The notes: generated by a model not told the origin, from the letters alone. A stretch of DNA of 6,674 nt from Rickettsia typhi (GCA_945878495.1 CAMCTP010000046.1:1-6674); one strand, 5' to 3'; counted from the first letter of the stretch, positions 1 through 6,674 are shown. Made by a program: numbers and translations.

Positions 1-1
1 G

Positions 2-73
2 AACAAAGAAACGATAGCCTTCCTCGATATCAGAAAGACTATCAGAAATTCATTTGAAGACATGTTTAACTAG
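2..73 (+). CDS. possible C-terminal end of an unidentified gene (partial, cut by the left edge)
   Basis: A plus-strand frame is open from the left edge to a TAG at 71-73 and reads 23 residues ending in RKTIRNSFEDMFN. The mix of charged and hydrophobic residues looks protein-like and could be an amphipathic C-terminal helix. If real, it would converge on ftsH with only 15 bp between the two stops. I do not recognise the family. Two rival readings exist. A plus-strand frame from base 1 gives 18 residues ending at a stop at 55-57. A minus-strand ATG at 61-63 stays open leftward for 21 codons, but its product is unusually hydrophobic and has no ribosome binding site. Too little is visible to decide. 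Confidence 0.3.
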   Translation, partial: NKETIAFLDIRKTIRNSFEDMFN

Positions 74-88
74 ACTCACTACCGAAAC

Positions 89-2119
89 CTACCCCCTCAA
101 ATACTTATCAAGCGTAGATTCGTATTTTTCACCCGAATCTTTTGAATCATCTTCAGCTCTGATTTTTTCGCCTTTTAAAAGCGTAGTTATTTCATCTCCC
201 GTCAGAGTTTCATATTCAAGCAAAGATTTCGCCAGAGTGTGAAGATCGTTCAATCTATCGGTTAGGATTTTTTTAGCATCGTTATATCCACGATCAACCA
301 AATCTTTTACCTCATCATCAATCATTTGAGCCATGTGTTCAGATGAATGATATCTGCTTTTTGATCCACCAAGATACTGATCCCTGCTTTCTCCTGCGTG
401 ATTTATGTAGCCGATTTTCTCACTAAATCCCCACTCAGTTACCATTGCACGAGCTAAATTTGTCGCCATTCTTATATCAGAAGATGCTCCACTGGTTACT
501 TTTTCAGCTCCGAAAATCATTGCCTCAGCAACTCTACCCGCCATTGCTACAGCCAAATCTGCGTGCATTTTTTCCTTTGTCATAGAAAATCTATCATCCT
601 CAGGAAGCCTCATCACCATACCCAAAGCCCTTCCTCTTGGGATAATTGTTGCCTTATGAATAGGATCTGATGCCGGCATGGATATTCCAACCAACGCATG
701 ACCAGCCTCATGATAAGCCGTTAATTCTTTTTCACTGTCTTTAATTTTCATTGATTTTCTTTCGCTACCCATCATAATTTTGTCTTTTGCATGATCAAAA
801 TCCGCATTTGTAACTATGTTATTTCCTGTGACAGCAGCCCTTAAAGCTGCTTCATTTACAAGATTAGCAAGTTCAGCACCAGAAAAACCCGGTGTACCTC
901 TTGCTACAACTCTCAAATCAATATCCGGTGCAAGTTTAACTTTTCTTGTGTGAACTTTTAATATCTCTTCTCTACCATTAACATCAGGCATTGAAACAAC
1001 AATCTGTCTATCAAATCTACCAGGTCTCAACAAAGCAGGATCAAGAACGTCAGGTCTGTTCGTTGCCGCAAGAACTATAATTCCGGAATTTTCCTCAAAT
1101 CCATCCATTTCTACCAACATTTGATTTAACGTTTGCTCTCTTTCGTCATTTCCACCACCCATTCCAACACCTCTATGTCTACCGACTGCATCGATTTCAT
1201 CGATAAATATTATACAAGGACATTCACGTTTTGCTTGTGCAAAAAGATCTCTAACTCTTGAAGCTCCAACTCCAACGAACATTTCCACGAAATCAGATCC
1301 GGAAATAAAGAAAAATGGAACGCCAGCTTCTCCAGCAATTGCCTTCGCAAGCAGTGTTTTACCTGTACCAGGTTGACCAACAAGCAAACATCCCTTTGGT
1401 ATTTTTGCTCCAATTTTTTGATATTTTACCGGGCTTTTTAAGAAATCAACCATTTCCTCCAAATCAGCCTTTGCTTCATCAATTCCCGCCACATCTTTGA
1501 ATCTTACCTTTAAATCCTTTGGCGATATAGCTTTTGCTTTACTTTTTCCGAATGCGAATGGATTTCCCATCATTCCACCACCCGAACCTTTTCCGTCACC
1601 GCCTGATGGAGGTCCCATCATCTGCTTTCTCATTCCCATCCATAATGCAATTATGAAAAATAATGGCAACCATGAAATAAGCATTCCAAATATCGAAAAC
1701 AGTCTTCCTGAAACTCCGCCATCATCTTTTTTTGCAATTTCAAGCTCGATATTACCTCCTTGCATTTCATCTATTATTCTTGTACTGTAATACGGCGTTA
1801 TAAATGCCACTTTTATATTTTCATTTTTTCTCTCCTGTTGTTTAAAAAATGGCGAACTCTTTAATTCTTTTTTGTCAACCTCTCCAACTTTTTGCTCTTT
1901 TTTTGCATTTAATCCAATATCATCTGTTTTTTTATCAGACTTCAATTCTATGAACACTCTATCGTCATGCATTTGAGCTTTTGCTATCTTTTTTTCTTTT
2001 ATCAGGGTCATTAATTCAGACATTTTAACCTCTGGCATTTTATTTTTTTCTACAAAAATTGCATCAAGAACCGAATATCCAATCGTGAATACCGCCAGCC
2101 ATATAAGAAAATTTTTCAT
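89..2119 (-). CDS. ftsH: ATP-dependent zinc metalloprotease FtsH, complete
   Basis: This is the membrane-anchored AAA+ protease that extracts and degrades misfolded membrane proteins and short-lived regulators, acting as a hexamer at the inner membrane. The protein is 676 residues. TM1 lies at about 4-23, the periplasmic domain at 24-139, TM2 at about 140-162, and a Gly-rich linker at 169-187. The AAA domain shows Walker A GQPGTGKT (248-255), pore motif FVG (281-283), Walker B IIFIDE (303-308) and arginine fingers R365 and R368 in the second region of homology. The protease domain has HEAGH (470-474) with the third zinc ligand at D548, 78 residues beyond the first His as in E. coli Fts[11 protein letters not shown] (500-509) resembles alphaproteobacterial versions. 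The periplasmic part is larger than in E. coli, with a Lys/Asp/Glu-rich insert at about 60-100. The start fits because TM1 follows at once, although no clear Shine-Dalgarno precedes it. It is transcribed divergently from gatC. All catalytic residues are present. Confidence 0.98.
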   Translation of the reverse strand: MKNFLIWLAVFTIGYSVLDAIFVEKNKMPEVKMSELMTLIKEKKIAKAQMHDDRVFIELKSDKKTDDIGLNAKKEQKVGEVDKKELKSSPFFKQQERKNENIKVAFITPYYSTRIIDEMQGGNIELEIAKKDDGGVSGRLFSIFGMLISWLPLFFIIALWMGMRKQMMGPPSGGDGKGSGGGMMGNPFAFGKSKAKAISPKDLKVRFKDVAGIDEAKADLEEMVDFLKSPVKYQKIGAKIPKGCLLVGQPGTGKTLLAKAIAGEAGVPFFFISGSDFVEMFVGVGASRVRDLFAQAKRECPCIIFIDEIDAVGRHRGVGMGGGNDEREQTLNQMLVEMDGFEENSGIIVLAATNRPDVLDPALLRPGRFDRQIVVSMPDVNGREEILKVHTRKVKLAPDIDLRVVARGTPGFSGAELANLVNEAALRAAVTGNNIVTNADFDHAKDKIMMGSERKSMKIKDSEKELTAYHEAGHALVGISMPASDPIHKATIIPRGRALGMVMRLPEDDRFSMTKEKMHADLAVAMAGRVAEAMIFGAEKVTSGASSDIRMATNLARAMVTEWGFSEKIGYINHAGESRDQYLGGSKSRYHSSEHMAQMIDDEVKDLVDRGYNDAKKILTDRLNDLHTLAKSLLEYETLTGDEITTLLKGEKIRAEDDSKDSGEKYESTLDKYLRG

Positions 2120-2130
2120 TAAATTTATAA

Positions 2131-2146
2131 TATCTATATATAGATA
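2131..2146. repeat. perfect 16-bp palindrome in the ftsH/gatC divergent region
   Basis: TATCTATATATAGATA equals its own reverse complement over all 16 bases, and the symmetry breaks at both flanks. It lies 12 bp upstream of the ftsH ATG and overlaps the candidate -10 element for ftsH. Its position and two-fold symmetry are those of a dimeric repressor's operator, but AT-rich DNA produces such palindromes readily and no regulator is identified. Binding is inference. Confidence 0.4.
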
Positions 2147-2169
2147 ACTGTTAATAAGTTTATTTTCAA
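2141..2169 (-). promoter_or_regulatory. candidate ftsH promoter
   Basis: On the minus strand, TTGAAA (2164-2169) is followed after 17 bp by TATCTA (2141-2146), a fair sigma70-like pair. Transcription would start near 2134 and leave a leader of about 15 nt before the ftsH ATG at 2119. With the preceding C (2170) the upstream box reads CTTGAAA, which matches the -35 consensus of the heat-shock sigma factor RpoH. The C-rich RpoH -10 box is not visible, so heat-shock control is only a possibility. ftsH is a heat-shock gene in several proteobacteria. Confidence 0.35.
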
Positions 2170-2179
2170 GACAAATTTC

Positions 2180-2207
2180 TTGCTTTTAAAAAATATTTAT
2201 AAATAAT
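2180..2207 (+). promoter_or_regulatory. candidate promoter for the gatC-lipid gene operon
   Basis: TTGCTT (2180-2185) and AATAAT (2202-2207) are separated by 16 bp and lie 24 bp upstream of the gatC ATG. The match to sigma70 boxes is moderate and the surrounding DNA is almost all A and T, so chance similarity is likely. A second TATAAT on the plus strand at 2126-2131 has no acceptable -35 box. The three downstream genes have no gap large enough for another promoter, so one must lie somewhere in 2120-2231. Confidence 0.25.
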
Positions 2208-2231
2208 TCAATAATTACGTTATCTTTCATA

Positions 2232-2540
2232 ATGAAAATATCAAAAACAGAAATAGAAAAAATTTGTAAAATAGCGAAAATTAGCATTCCAGAAAATCAA
2301 GAAAAAGCATTAAAATTTTGCAATCACATACAGTTGATATTAAACTGGATATCAGAAATACAATCTATCGAAACAACCGGCATCAATCCAATGGTAAATC
2401 CCCTACATAATAATTCCGATTTTATCAATATCAACACAATTCAAAAAAGTGAAAATCATTCAAATCAAATAAAAAAATCAGCAAAAATTATCAATATTGA
2501 CGATGAAATCTATTTTCAAGCACCCTTAAAGGTTCTCTAA
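2232..2540 (+). CDS. gatC: GatC, subunit of Asp-tRNA(Asn)/Glu-tRNA(Gln) amidotransferase
   Basis: GatC is the small belt-like subunit that holds GatA (amidase) and GatB (kinase/tRNA binding) together in the cytoplasmic GatCAB complex. That complex converts Glu-tRNA(Gln) and/or Asp-tRNA(Asn) to the correct aminoacyl-tRNA. The protein is 102 residues, the usual family length. It has the N-terminal helical part with KISKTEIEKICKIAKISI, then a second helix, and the typical ETTGINPMVNPL (about 46-57). It ends in the family's C-terminal strand YFQAPLKVL. The middle (about 63-90) is divergent and lacks the usual LRxD stretch. The ATG is the first in frame after the intergenic region, with no strong Shine-Dalgarno. 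Gene order is unusual: gatA and gatB do not follow. The next gene, a lipid kinase, begins 4 nt after the stop. The gene is very AT-rich. Confidence 0.9.
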   Translation: MKISKTEIEKICKIAKISIPENQEKALKFCNHIQLILNWISEIQSIETTGINPMVNPLHNNSDFININTIQKSENHSNQIKKSAKIINIDDEIYFQAPLKVL

Positions 2541-2544
2541 AATC

Positions 2545-3123
2545 ATGAATGAAATTGCGAGAAAATCTATACATCTCTCATCATCCGCAATAGCTGCATT
2601 TGTCTTACTAGTACCTCAAAATATATCTGTAACAAGTCTTTTTATTGCTTCGATTTCAGCTTTATTAATAGATGCTATAAGGGTAAAAAACGCCAAATTT
2701 TCTGCAATATTTAACAAGGTTTTTCGATCTGTAACAAGAGAATTTGAAAGCACATCACTTCTTGGAAGCACGTATTTCTTAGTAGGATGTACAATATCCA
2801 CAATCTTATTCACAAGAGAAATTGCATTTGCAGCAATTATGGTTTTAATCATTTGTGATACCATGGCTTGTTTTGCCGGAAAAACAATACCTAGCTCAAA
2901 ACTTGTTGGAGAAAAGAGTTTATCGGGATTTATAGGATTTTTCTGCTCTTCCGTTATAACGCTTTTGTTAATATCAGGAACATTAAACTTAAATTTGACA
3001 GTATTTTCTATTATTATCGCATCTCTTGTATCTGGGCTTGCAGAGCTATTTAGCAAACAAATAAAAATAGATGATAACCTACTAATCCCAATTTCATGCG
3101 GTCTATGCTTAGCTATCTTATAA
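2545..3123 (+). CDS. Dgk1/Sec59-type CTP-dependent diacylglycerol or polyprenol kinase
   Basis: This is an integral membrane protein of the dolichol kinase/phytol kinase/Dgk1 family, related to CDP-diglyceride synthases. Family members phosphorylate a lipid alcohol, commonly with CTP. The 192 residues carry the family landmarks in order: N-terminal ARKSIHL (5-11), GSTYFLVG (74-81), the acidic/glycine motif DTMACFAGK (105-113), GEKSLSGFIGF (122-132), and near the end LAELFS (165-170) followed by IDDNLLIPISCGL (175-187). About six or seven hydrophobic segments span the protein, consistent with an inner-membrane enzyme. A weak AAAGG lies 12 nt before the ATG. The gene starts 4 nt after gatC and overlaps the next gene by 28 nt. 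The substrate cannot be read from sequence. Diacylglycerol is favoured here because the coupled downstream enzyme produces it, but undecaprenol or another polyprenol is possible. It is unrelated to bacterial DgkA. Confidence 0.82.
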   Translation: MNEIARKSIHLSSSAIAAFVLLVPQNISVTSLFIASISALLIDAIRVKNAKFSAIFNKVFRSVTREFESTSLLGSTYFLVGCTISTILFTREIAFAAIMVLIICDTMACFAGKTIPSSKLVGEKSLSGFIGFFCSSVITLLLISGTLNLNLTVFSIIIASLVSGLAELFSKQIKIDDNLLIPISCGLCLAIL

Positions 3124-4676
3124 AACAAATCAAAGTAAAACAAACGACATTTGTTGCCATGATATCTCTTTTCATGTTCAATATTTTTAATTTTTCTGTT
3201 GTAAAAGAAATTCATGAAAGATTATCCCCGCAGTCCAGTTCGGAAATCTTCTTCTTTTTGAAAATTGTAATATCTCTAAATTTAGTATACTATATATTGA
3301 TGCAATTATTTTTTTATTTTAGAAAATCAAGACTTATTGCAATCTGGATTTTATTTATCGTTGCAGGTTTTTGTTCATATTTTATTAATACATATTCAAT
3401 ATTAATAGACTCAGGAATGATTAGAAATGCTGTTTCAACTGATATAAATGAGACACTGGGTCTGCTTTCATTTGGAATGTTTTTGAAAATAATAATTACA
3501 GCAATCATTCCGTGTTTATTTATATCAAAAATCTCTATAATTGAATCAACACATAAGGCAAAAATTACAACCTTACTTATAACAATCACTCTTTCCGTCG
3601 TTCTTGTATTTACAAATTACATCAATCTGGCATCTTTTTTTAGACAAAATAAAACAATACCTCATCAAATTTCACCGTCAAATTTCTTTGGTGGAGCTTA
3701 TTTTGTGATAAAAAACTCAATCAAATCAAAATCAATTGCAACAGAAATTGACACAAACGCATCAATATCAAAAAATTTCGAAAAACCAATTGTTGTTTTC
3801 GTTGTCGGTGAAACTGCACGAAGAGCTAATTTTGAAATATACGGATATGGTAAAAAAACAAATCCAATACTTTCAACGCTCGATATAATCAAAATACCAA
3901 ACACCACATCATGTGGTACAAATACAAATGTATCAGTTCCCTGTATGTTCAGCCCAGATCCAAGGACAAAATTCGTCGATGGTACAAAGGAATATTTAAC
4001 ACAAACACTAGCAAGAGCATCAGTTCAAACATACTGGATAGAAAATAATTTTGGTGGTTGCTATGGAGTTTGTAAAGATCTAAAAACCGTAAAACGATTT
4101 TCCGGCGCACCTGACGGAAACTCACTCCCAGAGCTAAAAGAAATGCTAAATCAAGCACAACAAGGCTCATTTATAGTCTTTCATCAAAATGGATCCCATG
4201 GACCGCTTTACAAAGATAGAATAACAAAAGATTTCGAGAAATTTCAACCTGCATGCACTATTACCGAGGTATCGAAATGTACAAAAGAAGAGCTTGTCAA
4301 CTCTTATGACAATACAATTTTGTACACTGACTGGTTTTTATCGCAAATAATTAAAGAAATAGATAAAACTAACAAAAATATTATATTTCTGTATGTCTCA
4401 GACCACGGTGAATCCCTTGGTGAGTATGGATTATTCTTGCATGGCTTTCCCTACAATCTGGCACCAAAAGAGCAAAAAGAAGTACCATTTGTGATATATA
4501 TGTCAAAAAAATATCAATCACAAAATCAGGGTCATAAAAATTGCCTGAAAAAAGTTAAATCTGCAAGTCATGACAATATATATCATACAATCGCCGGACT
4601 TTTCAAATTAAATACAAAATTCTACAATAAAGATTTAGATCTTGTTAGCAATTGTCGAAATGAAACCGTAATTTAA
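3096..4676 (+). CDS. eptA: EptA-type phosphoethanolamine transferase (lipid A modification)
   Basis: This inner-membrane enzyme with a periplasmic alkaline-phosphatase-fold domain moves phosphoethanolamine from phosphatidylethanolamine to an acceptor, typically lipid A, releasing diacylglycerol. The 526 residues have five N-terminal membrane segments (about 16-35, 50-74, 79-101, 125-147, 155-174) and a soluble domain from about 225. By comparison with EptA and MCR-1, the metal ligands and nucleophile are intact: E239 in VVGETARR, T277 in SCGTNTNVSVPCMFS, and D436-H437 in SDHGES. H368 (NGSHGP) and H449 (LHGFPY) match other active-site histidines. Probable disulfides are C273-C283, C322-C326 and C387-C395. 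The start is at 3096 or 3105, both inside the lipid kinase gene and without a clear Shine-Dalgarno, which suggests translational coupling. A start at 3159 would cut into TM1. Lipid A as acceptor is inferred from EptA-like motifs; other glycan acceptors remain possible. If lipid A is modified, lower binding of cationic peptides would be expected. Confidence 0.93.
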   Translation: MRSMLSYLIKQIKVKQTTFVAMISLFMFNIFNFSVVKEIHERLSPQSSSEIFFFLKIVISLNLVYYILMQLFFYFRKSRLIAIWILFIVAGFCSYFINTYSILIDSGMIRNAVSTDINETLGLLSFGMFLKIIITAIIPCLFISKISIIESTHKAKITTLLITITLSVVLVFTNYINLASFFRQNKTIPHQISPSNFFGGAYFVIKNSIKSKSIATEIDTNASISKNFEKPIVVFVVGETARRANFEIYGYGKKTNPILSTLDIIKIPNTTSCGTNTNVSVPCMFSPDPRTKFVDGTKEYLTQTLARASVQTYWIENNFGGCYGVCKDLKTVKRFSGAPDGNSLPELKEMLNQAQQGSFIVFHQNGSHGPLYKDRITKDFEKFQPACTITEVSKCTKEELVNSYDNTILYTDWFLSQIIKEIDKTNKNIIFLYVSDHGESLGEYGLFLHGFPYNLAPKEQKEVPFVIYMSKKYQSQNQGHKNCLKKVKSASHDNIYHTIAGLFKLNTKFYNKDLDLVSNCRNETVI

Positions 4677-5332
4677 AGATGTATTTTTTGATCACACATT
4701 TTTGCCAACTCGATATTATGAGTTACAAAAACCAATGCCGTGCCAATTTCTTTGCATATCGCAAGCATTGTGTTCATAACATTTAGTCCATTTTCCGGAT
4801 CTAAATTTCCAGTTGGCTCATCTGCCAATATCAAGCTTGGATTATTAATGATAGCCCTACCAATTGCCACTCTCTGCCTTTCCCCGCCGGATAACTGCCA
4901 TGGGTACGAATTCTCCTTCCCACTCAATCCAAGTTTTTCAAAAATACCACAAGCATTAATTTTTGCATTTTTTATTCCATAGCCAATATTCAATTGCGGG
5001 ATGCAGACATTCTCCAATGCTGAAAATTCAGGAAAAAGATGATGAAATTGATGGACAAACGATATTTCATTTGACAGAATTTCGGTTTTCTTTTTTTGTG
5101 TTAAATTTGCTACGTTTTGATTTTTAAACAAATAGCTACCGGTAAAATTCGGATCTATCATTCCTAAAATTTGCAACAGGGTCGTCTTCCCGCAACCGGA
5201 ACTTCCAACTATTGCAAGACTTTTTCCGGATTTAAGGTTAAAAGATGCTTCTTTTAAAACCCTTACCTCTTCGCCATTAGAATCTTTTGCTGTTTTTGAT
5301 AAATTTGAAATATCAAGAATTACTCCTTCCAT
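4673..5332 (-). CDS. lolD: LolD-type ATPase of the lipoprotein-releasing ABC transporter
   Basis: LolD is the cytoplasmic ATPase of the LolCDE complex, which extracts outer-membrane lipoproteins from the inner membrane and hands them to LolA. The 219 residues show Walker A GSSGCGKTT (43-51), a Q-loop at Q95 within HQFHHLFPEFSALENV (94-109, very characteristic of LolD), signature LSGGERQR (147-154), Walker B LILADEPTGNLD (167-178) and H-loop H205. The start at 5332 aligns with E. coli LolD and has a weak AAGAGA upstream. It lies inside the end of the ABC-F gene, so translation may be coupled. The C-terminus stops at DQKIHL, about 15 residues short of E. coli LolD and missing the usual DGR tail. 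The core ATPase is whole. No lolC or lolE membrane partner is in the window. A related MacB/FtsE-type ATPase is possible but fits the Q-loop region less well. Confidence 0.9.
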   Translation of the reverse strand: MEGVILDISNLSKTAKDSNGEEVRVLKEASFNLKSGKSLAIVGSSGCGKTTLLQILGMIDPNFTGSYLFKNQNVANLTQKKKTEILSNEISFVHQFHHLFPEFSALENVCIPQLNIGYGIKNAKINACGIFEKLGLSGKENSYPWQLSGGERQRVAIGRAIINNPSLILADEPTGNLDPENGLNVMNTMLAICKEIGTALVFVTHNIELAKMCDQKIHL

Positions 5333-6674
5333 CCAACTTCTCTTAAAAATTTCTCGTAGGTTCCGTGGAATGCAAATATTTTGCCACCATCAAAAATGAT
5401 TAATTTATTGGCAATTTCATGCAAAAATCTTTCATCATGCGTTACCATAACCAAGGATCCATCAAATTCTTTTATGGCATCCATTAAAGCATCCGCAGAT
5501 TCTATATCAAAGTGATTTGTTGGCTCATCGAGGAATAACATGTTCACATTTGATAGCAATATTTTTCCCAAAAGAACCCTACTTTTTTCACCACCTGATA
5601 GAACCGATATCCTTTTATCACCAAGCTCTCCAGCAAACATCATGTATGCGCAAATTCTTCTCACCGTCGCATAATCCGCTGATGGATTAGCCTCTTGAAC
5701 CTCTTCCCATATCTTGTTTTTTGGATTCAATCTCTCAACATTTGTTTGACCGAAATATCCACTGATAACTTTCTCATTCGGAACAACAGATCCAGAGTTA
5801 GGCTTTAAAAACCCTGCCATTAACTGCAAAAGAGTTGATTTACCGTTACCGTTTTTACCAATAATACATATCTTATCGCCCTTTTCCATTCTAAATGAAA
5901 AATCATTTATTATTATTTTATCAGGATAATATCCGAAAGTCAAATTTTCAATTTCAATTGGTTTTAATTTTGTGTCATAGGGTGCTGATGCAAATTTAAA
6001 GTCTAAAACTGGAACTGCGGCTAATTTTGACATCACAGACTCTCTATCTAGTCTTCTTTGCATACTTTTAGCCCTACTTGCCATCGAAGCTTTTGCGCCA
6101 AATCTTCTAATCCACTCCTCGGTTTCTTTTCTTTCTTTTTCAGCTGCTATTCTGTGTTTTTCGAAAATTTCTTCTTCTTGAGATATTTGCTCTTTAATTT
6201 TTGCCGGCTTACCAGGAACCTTTCTAAAATTTCCTCTATGTATAATCAGGGTATGAGTAATGACGCTTTCCAAAAATGCTCTGTCATGGGTTACCAATAT
6301 TAATTCACCCTCCCATTTTCTTAAAAATTCCGATAGCCATCTTATTGAATATATGTCCAAATAATTTGTCGGTTCATCCAATAATAATAAATTTGACTCC
6401 AAAAGCAACATTTTCGCCAAGTTTACTTTAACCTGAAACCCACCTGATAAACTGTTTGGATTTTGATCCATCTGCTCGTATGAAAACCCAAGACCCATTA
6501 ATATCATATCTCCTTTCCAAGCCTCATCCTCTCTGTCACCAGTTAAAACACTGCAAACCTCTTCAGTTACAGTAGCGTGTGTAAAATGAAAATGCTGACT
6601 TAAGTGTCCAATCGTATAATAATCCGGTATTCTTATTTCTCCATCAGATGGTTCTAATTCTTTTAGTAAGAGTT
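5320..6674 (-). CDS. ABC-F family ATPase, N-terminus cut by the right edge
   Basis: This is a soluble twin-ATPase protein of the ABC-F family (EttA/Uup/YbiT relatives), which act on ribosomes rather than in transport. The frame is open through the right edge, giving 450 visible residues. The ATG at 6507 is internal, because the 55 codons upstream continue the first ATPase domain (LLLKELEPSDGEIRIP, then Q-loop HLSQHF). Domain 1 shows LSGGF (75-79), LLLLDEPTNYLD (95-106) and H129 in visible numbering. A charged linker at about 155-225 corresponds to the ABC-F interdomain arm and contains RFGAKASMASRAKSMQRRLD. Domain 2 shows Walker A GKNGNGKST (272-280), LSGGEKSR (358-365), FLDEPTNHFD (380-389) and H412. 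The first Walker A and roughly 40 residues are missing, so the full protein should be about 490 residues. There is no Uup-like C-terminal coiled coil. Its stop overlaps the lolD start by 13 nt. The exact subfamily, and any antibiotic-resistance role, cannot be assigned. Confidence 0.95.
   Translation of the reverse strand, partial: LLLKELEPSDGEIRIPDYYTIGHLSQHFHFTHATVTEEVCSVLTGDREDEAWKGDMILMGLGFSYEQMDQNPNSLSGGFQVKVNLAKMLLLESNLLLLDEPTNYLDIYSIRWLSEFLRKWEGELILVTHDRAFLESVITHTLIIHRGNFRKVPGKPAKIKEQISQEEEIFEKHRIAAEKERKETEEWIRRFGAKASMASRAKSMQRRLDRESVMSKLAAVPVLDFKFASAPYDTKLKPIEIENLTFGYYPDKIIINDFSFRMEKGDKICIIGKNGNGKSTLLQLMAGFLKPNSGSVVPNEKVISGYFGQTNVERLNPKNKIWEEVQEANPSADYATVRRICAYMMFAGELGDKRISVLSGGEKSRVLLGKILLSNVNMLFLDEPTNHFDIESADALMDAIKEFDGSLVMVTHDERFLHEIANKLIIFDGGKIFAFHGTYEKFLREVGWKE

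Noticed and set aside
1..63. Minus-strand ATG at 61-63 open to the left edge, possible gene downstream of ftsH
   Set aside because: Only 21 codons are visible, the product is strongly hydrophobic and unrecognised, no ribosome binding site is present, and a more protein-like plus-strand frame covers the same bases.
1497..1790. Plus-strand open frame rich in proline and phenylalanine
   Set aside because: It lies opposite the FtsH Gly-rich linker and TM2. The proline runs are the complement of glycine codons, so it is a shadow frame.
2198..2216. Short direct repeat AATAATT separated by one base upstream of gatC
   Set aside because: Seven-base repeats are expected by chance in DNA made almost entirely of A and T.
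2616..3215. Minus-strand open frame of 199 codons lying opposite the lipid kinase gene
   Set aside because: The plus strand carries clear Dgk1-family motifs in order and fits a tightly packed operon. The antisense product has no recognisable motif and runs across the kinase/eptA overlap, so it is a mirror of AT-biased codon use.
3096..4676. Reading the transferase as an acquired MCR-type colistin resistance gene
   Set aside because: The catalytic motifs are shared by the whole EptA/MCR family. No insertion sequence or plasmid feature flanks it, its composition matches its neighbours, and it is embedded in a chromosomal operon.
5322..5328. Strong Shine-Dalgarno-like AAGGAG (minus strand) just inside lolD
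   Set aside because: It lies downstream of the lolD ATG, and no in-frame ATG, GTG or TTG follows at a suitable distance. The ATG at 5332 matches the N-terminus expected from E. coli LolD.
5320..6507. Taking the ATG at 6507 as the start of the ABC-F protein
   Set aside because: The frame stays open upstream to the window edge and encodes the expected Q-loop region of the first ATPase domain, so this Met is internal and the gene is truncated by the window.

Overview
The window is compact, AT-rich chromosomal DNA, probably from an alphaproteobacterium with a Gram-negative envelope. Three things point there: an FtsH with the alphaproteobacterial-looking stretch [11 protein letters not shown], a LolD-type lipoprotein-sorting ATPase (which implies an outer membrane), and a GatC subunit (which implies indirect Gln-tRNA and/or Asn-tRNA synthesis). 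The low GC content and overlapping genes suggest a host-associated lineage of the Rickettsiales/Holosporales type, but the order cannot be fixed from this window. I see no insertion sequence, tRNA, rRNA, CRISPR array or phage gene.

Layout. At the far left (about 1-73) there may be the last codons of a plus-strand gene. ftsH (89-2119, minus) is complete and encodes the membrane AAA+ zinc protease. A 112-bp AT-rich divergent intergenic region (2120-2231) follows. It holds a perfect 16-bp palindrome and a promoter-like TTGAAA/TATCTA pair facing ftsH. Reading rightward from there are gatC (2232-2540), a Dgk1/Sec59-type CTP-dependent lipid kinase (2545-3123) and an EptA-type phosphoethanolamine transferase (3096-4676). 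These are so tightly packed (4-nt gap, then 28-nt overlap) that they almost certainly form one transcript. The right third is on the minus strand: an ABC-F ATPase whose N-terminus runs off the window (5320-6674), then lolD (4673-5332), which overlaps it by 13 nt. The eptA-like gene and lolD converge, and their stop codons share the four bases TTAA.

How the genes may work together. The most interesting idea is the pairing of the lipid kinase with the phosphoethanolamine transferase. EptA-type enzymes take phosphoethanolamine from phosphatidylethanolamine and leave diacylglycerol behind. A translationally coupled diacylglycerol kinase could return that diacylglycerol to phosphatidic acid. In other Gram-negatives this job belongs to the unrelated DgkA. 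FtsH, LolD, the PEtN transferase and the lipid kinase all serve the cell envelope, whereas GatC and the ABC-F protein serve translation. No stretch over 300 bp lacks a gene.
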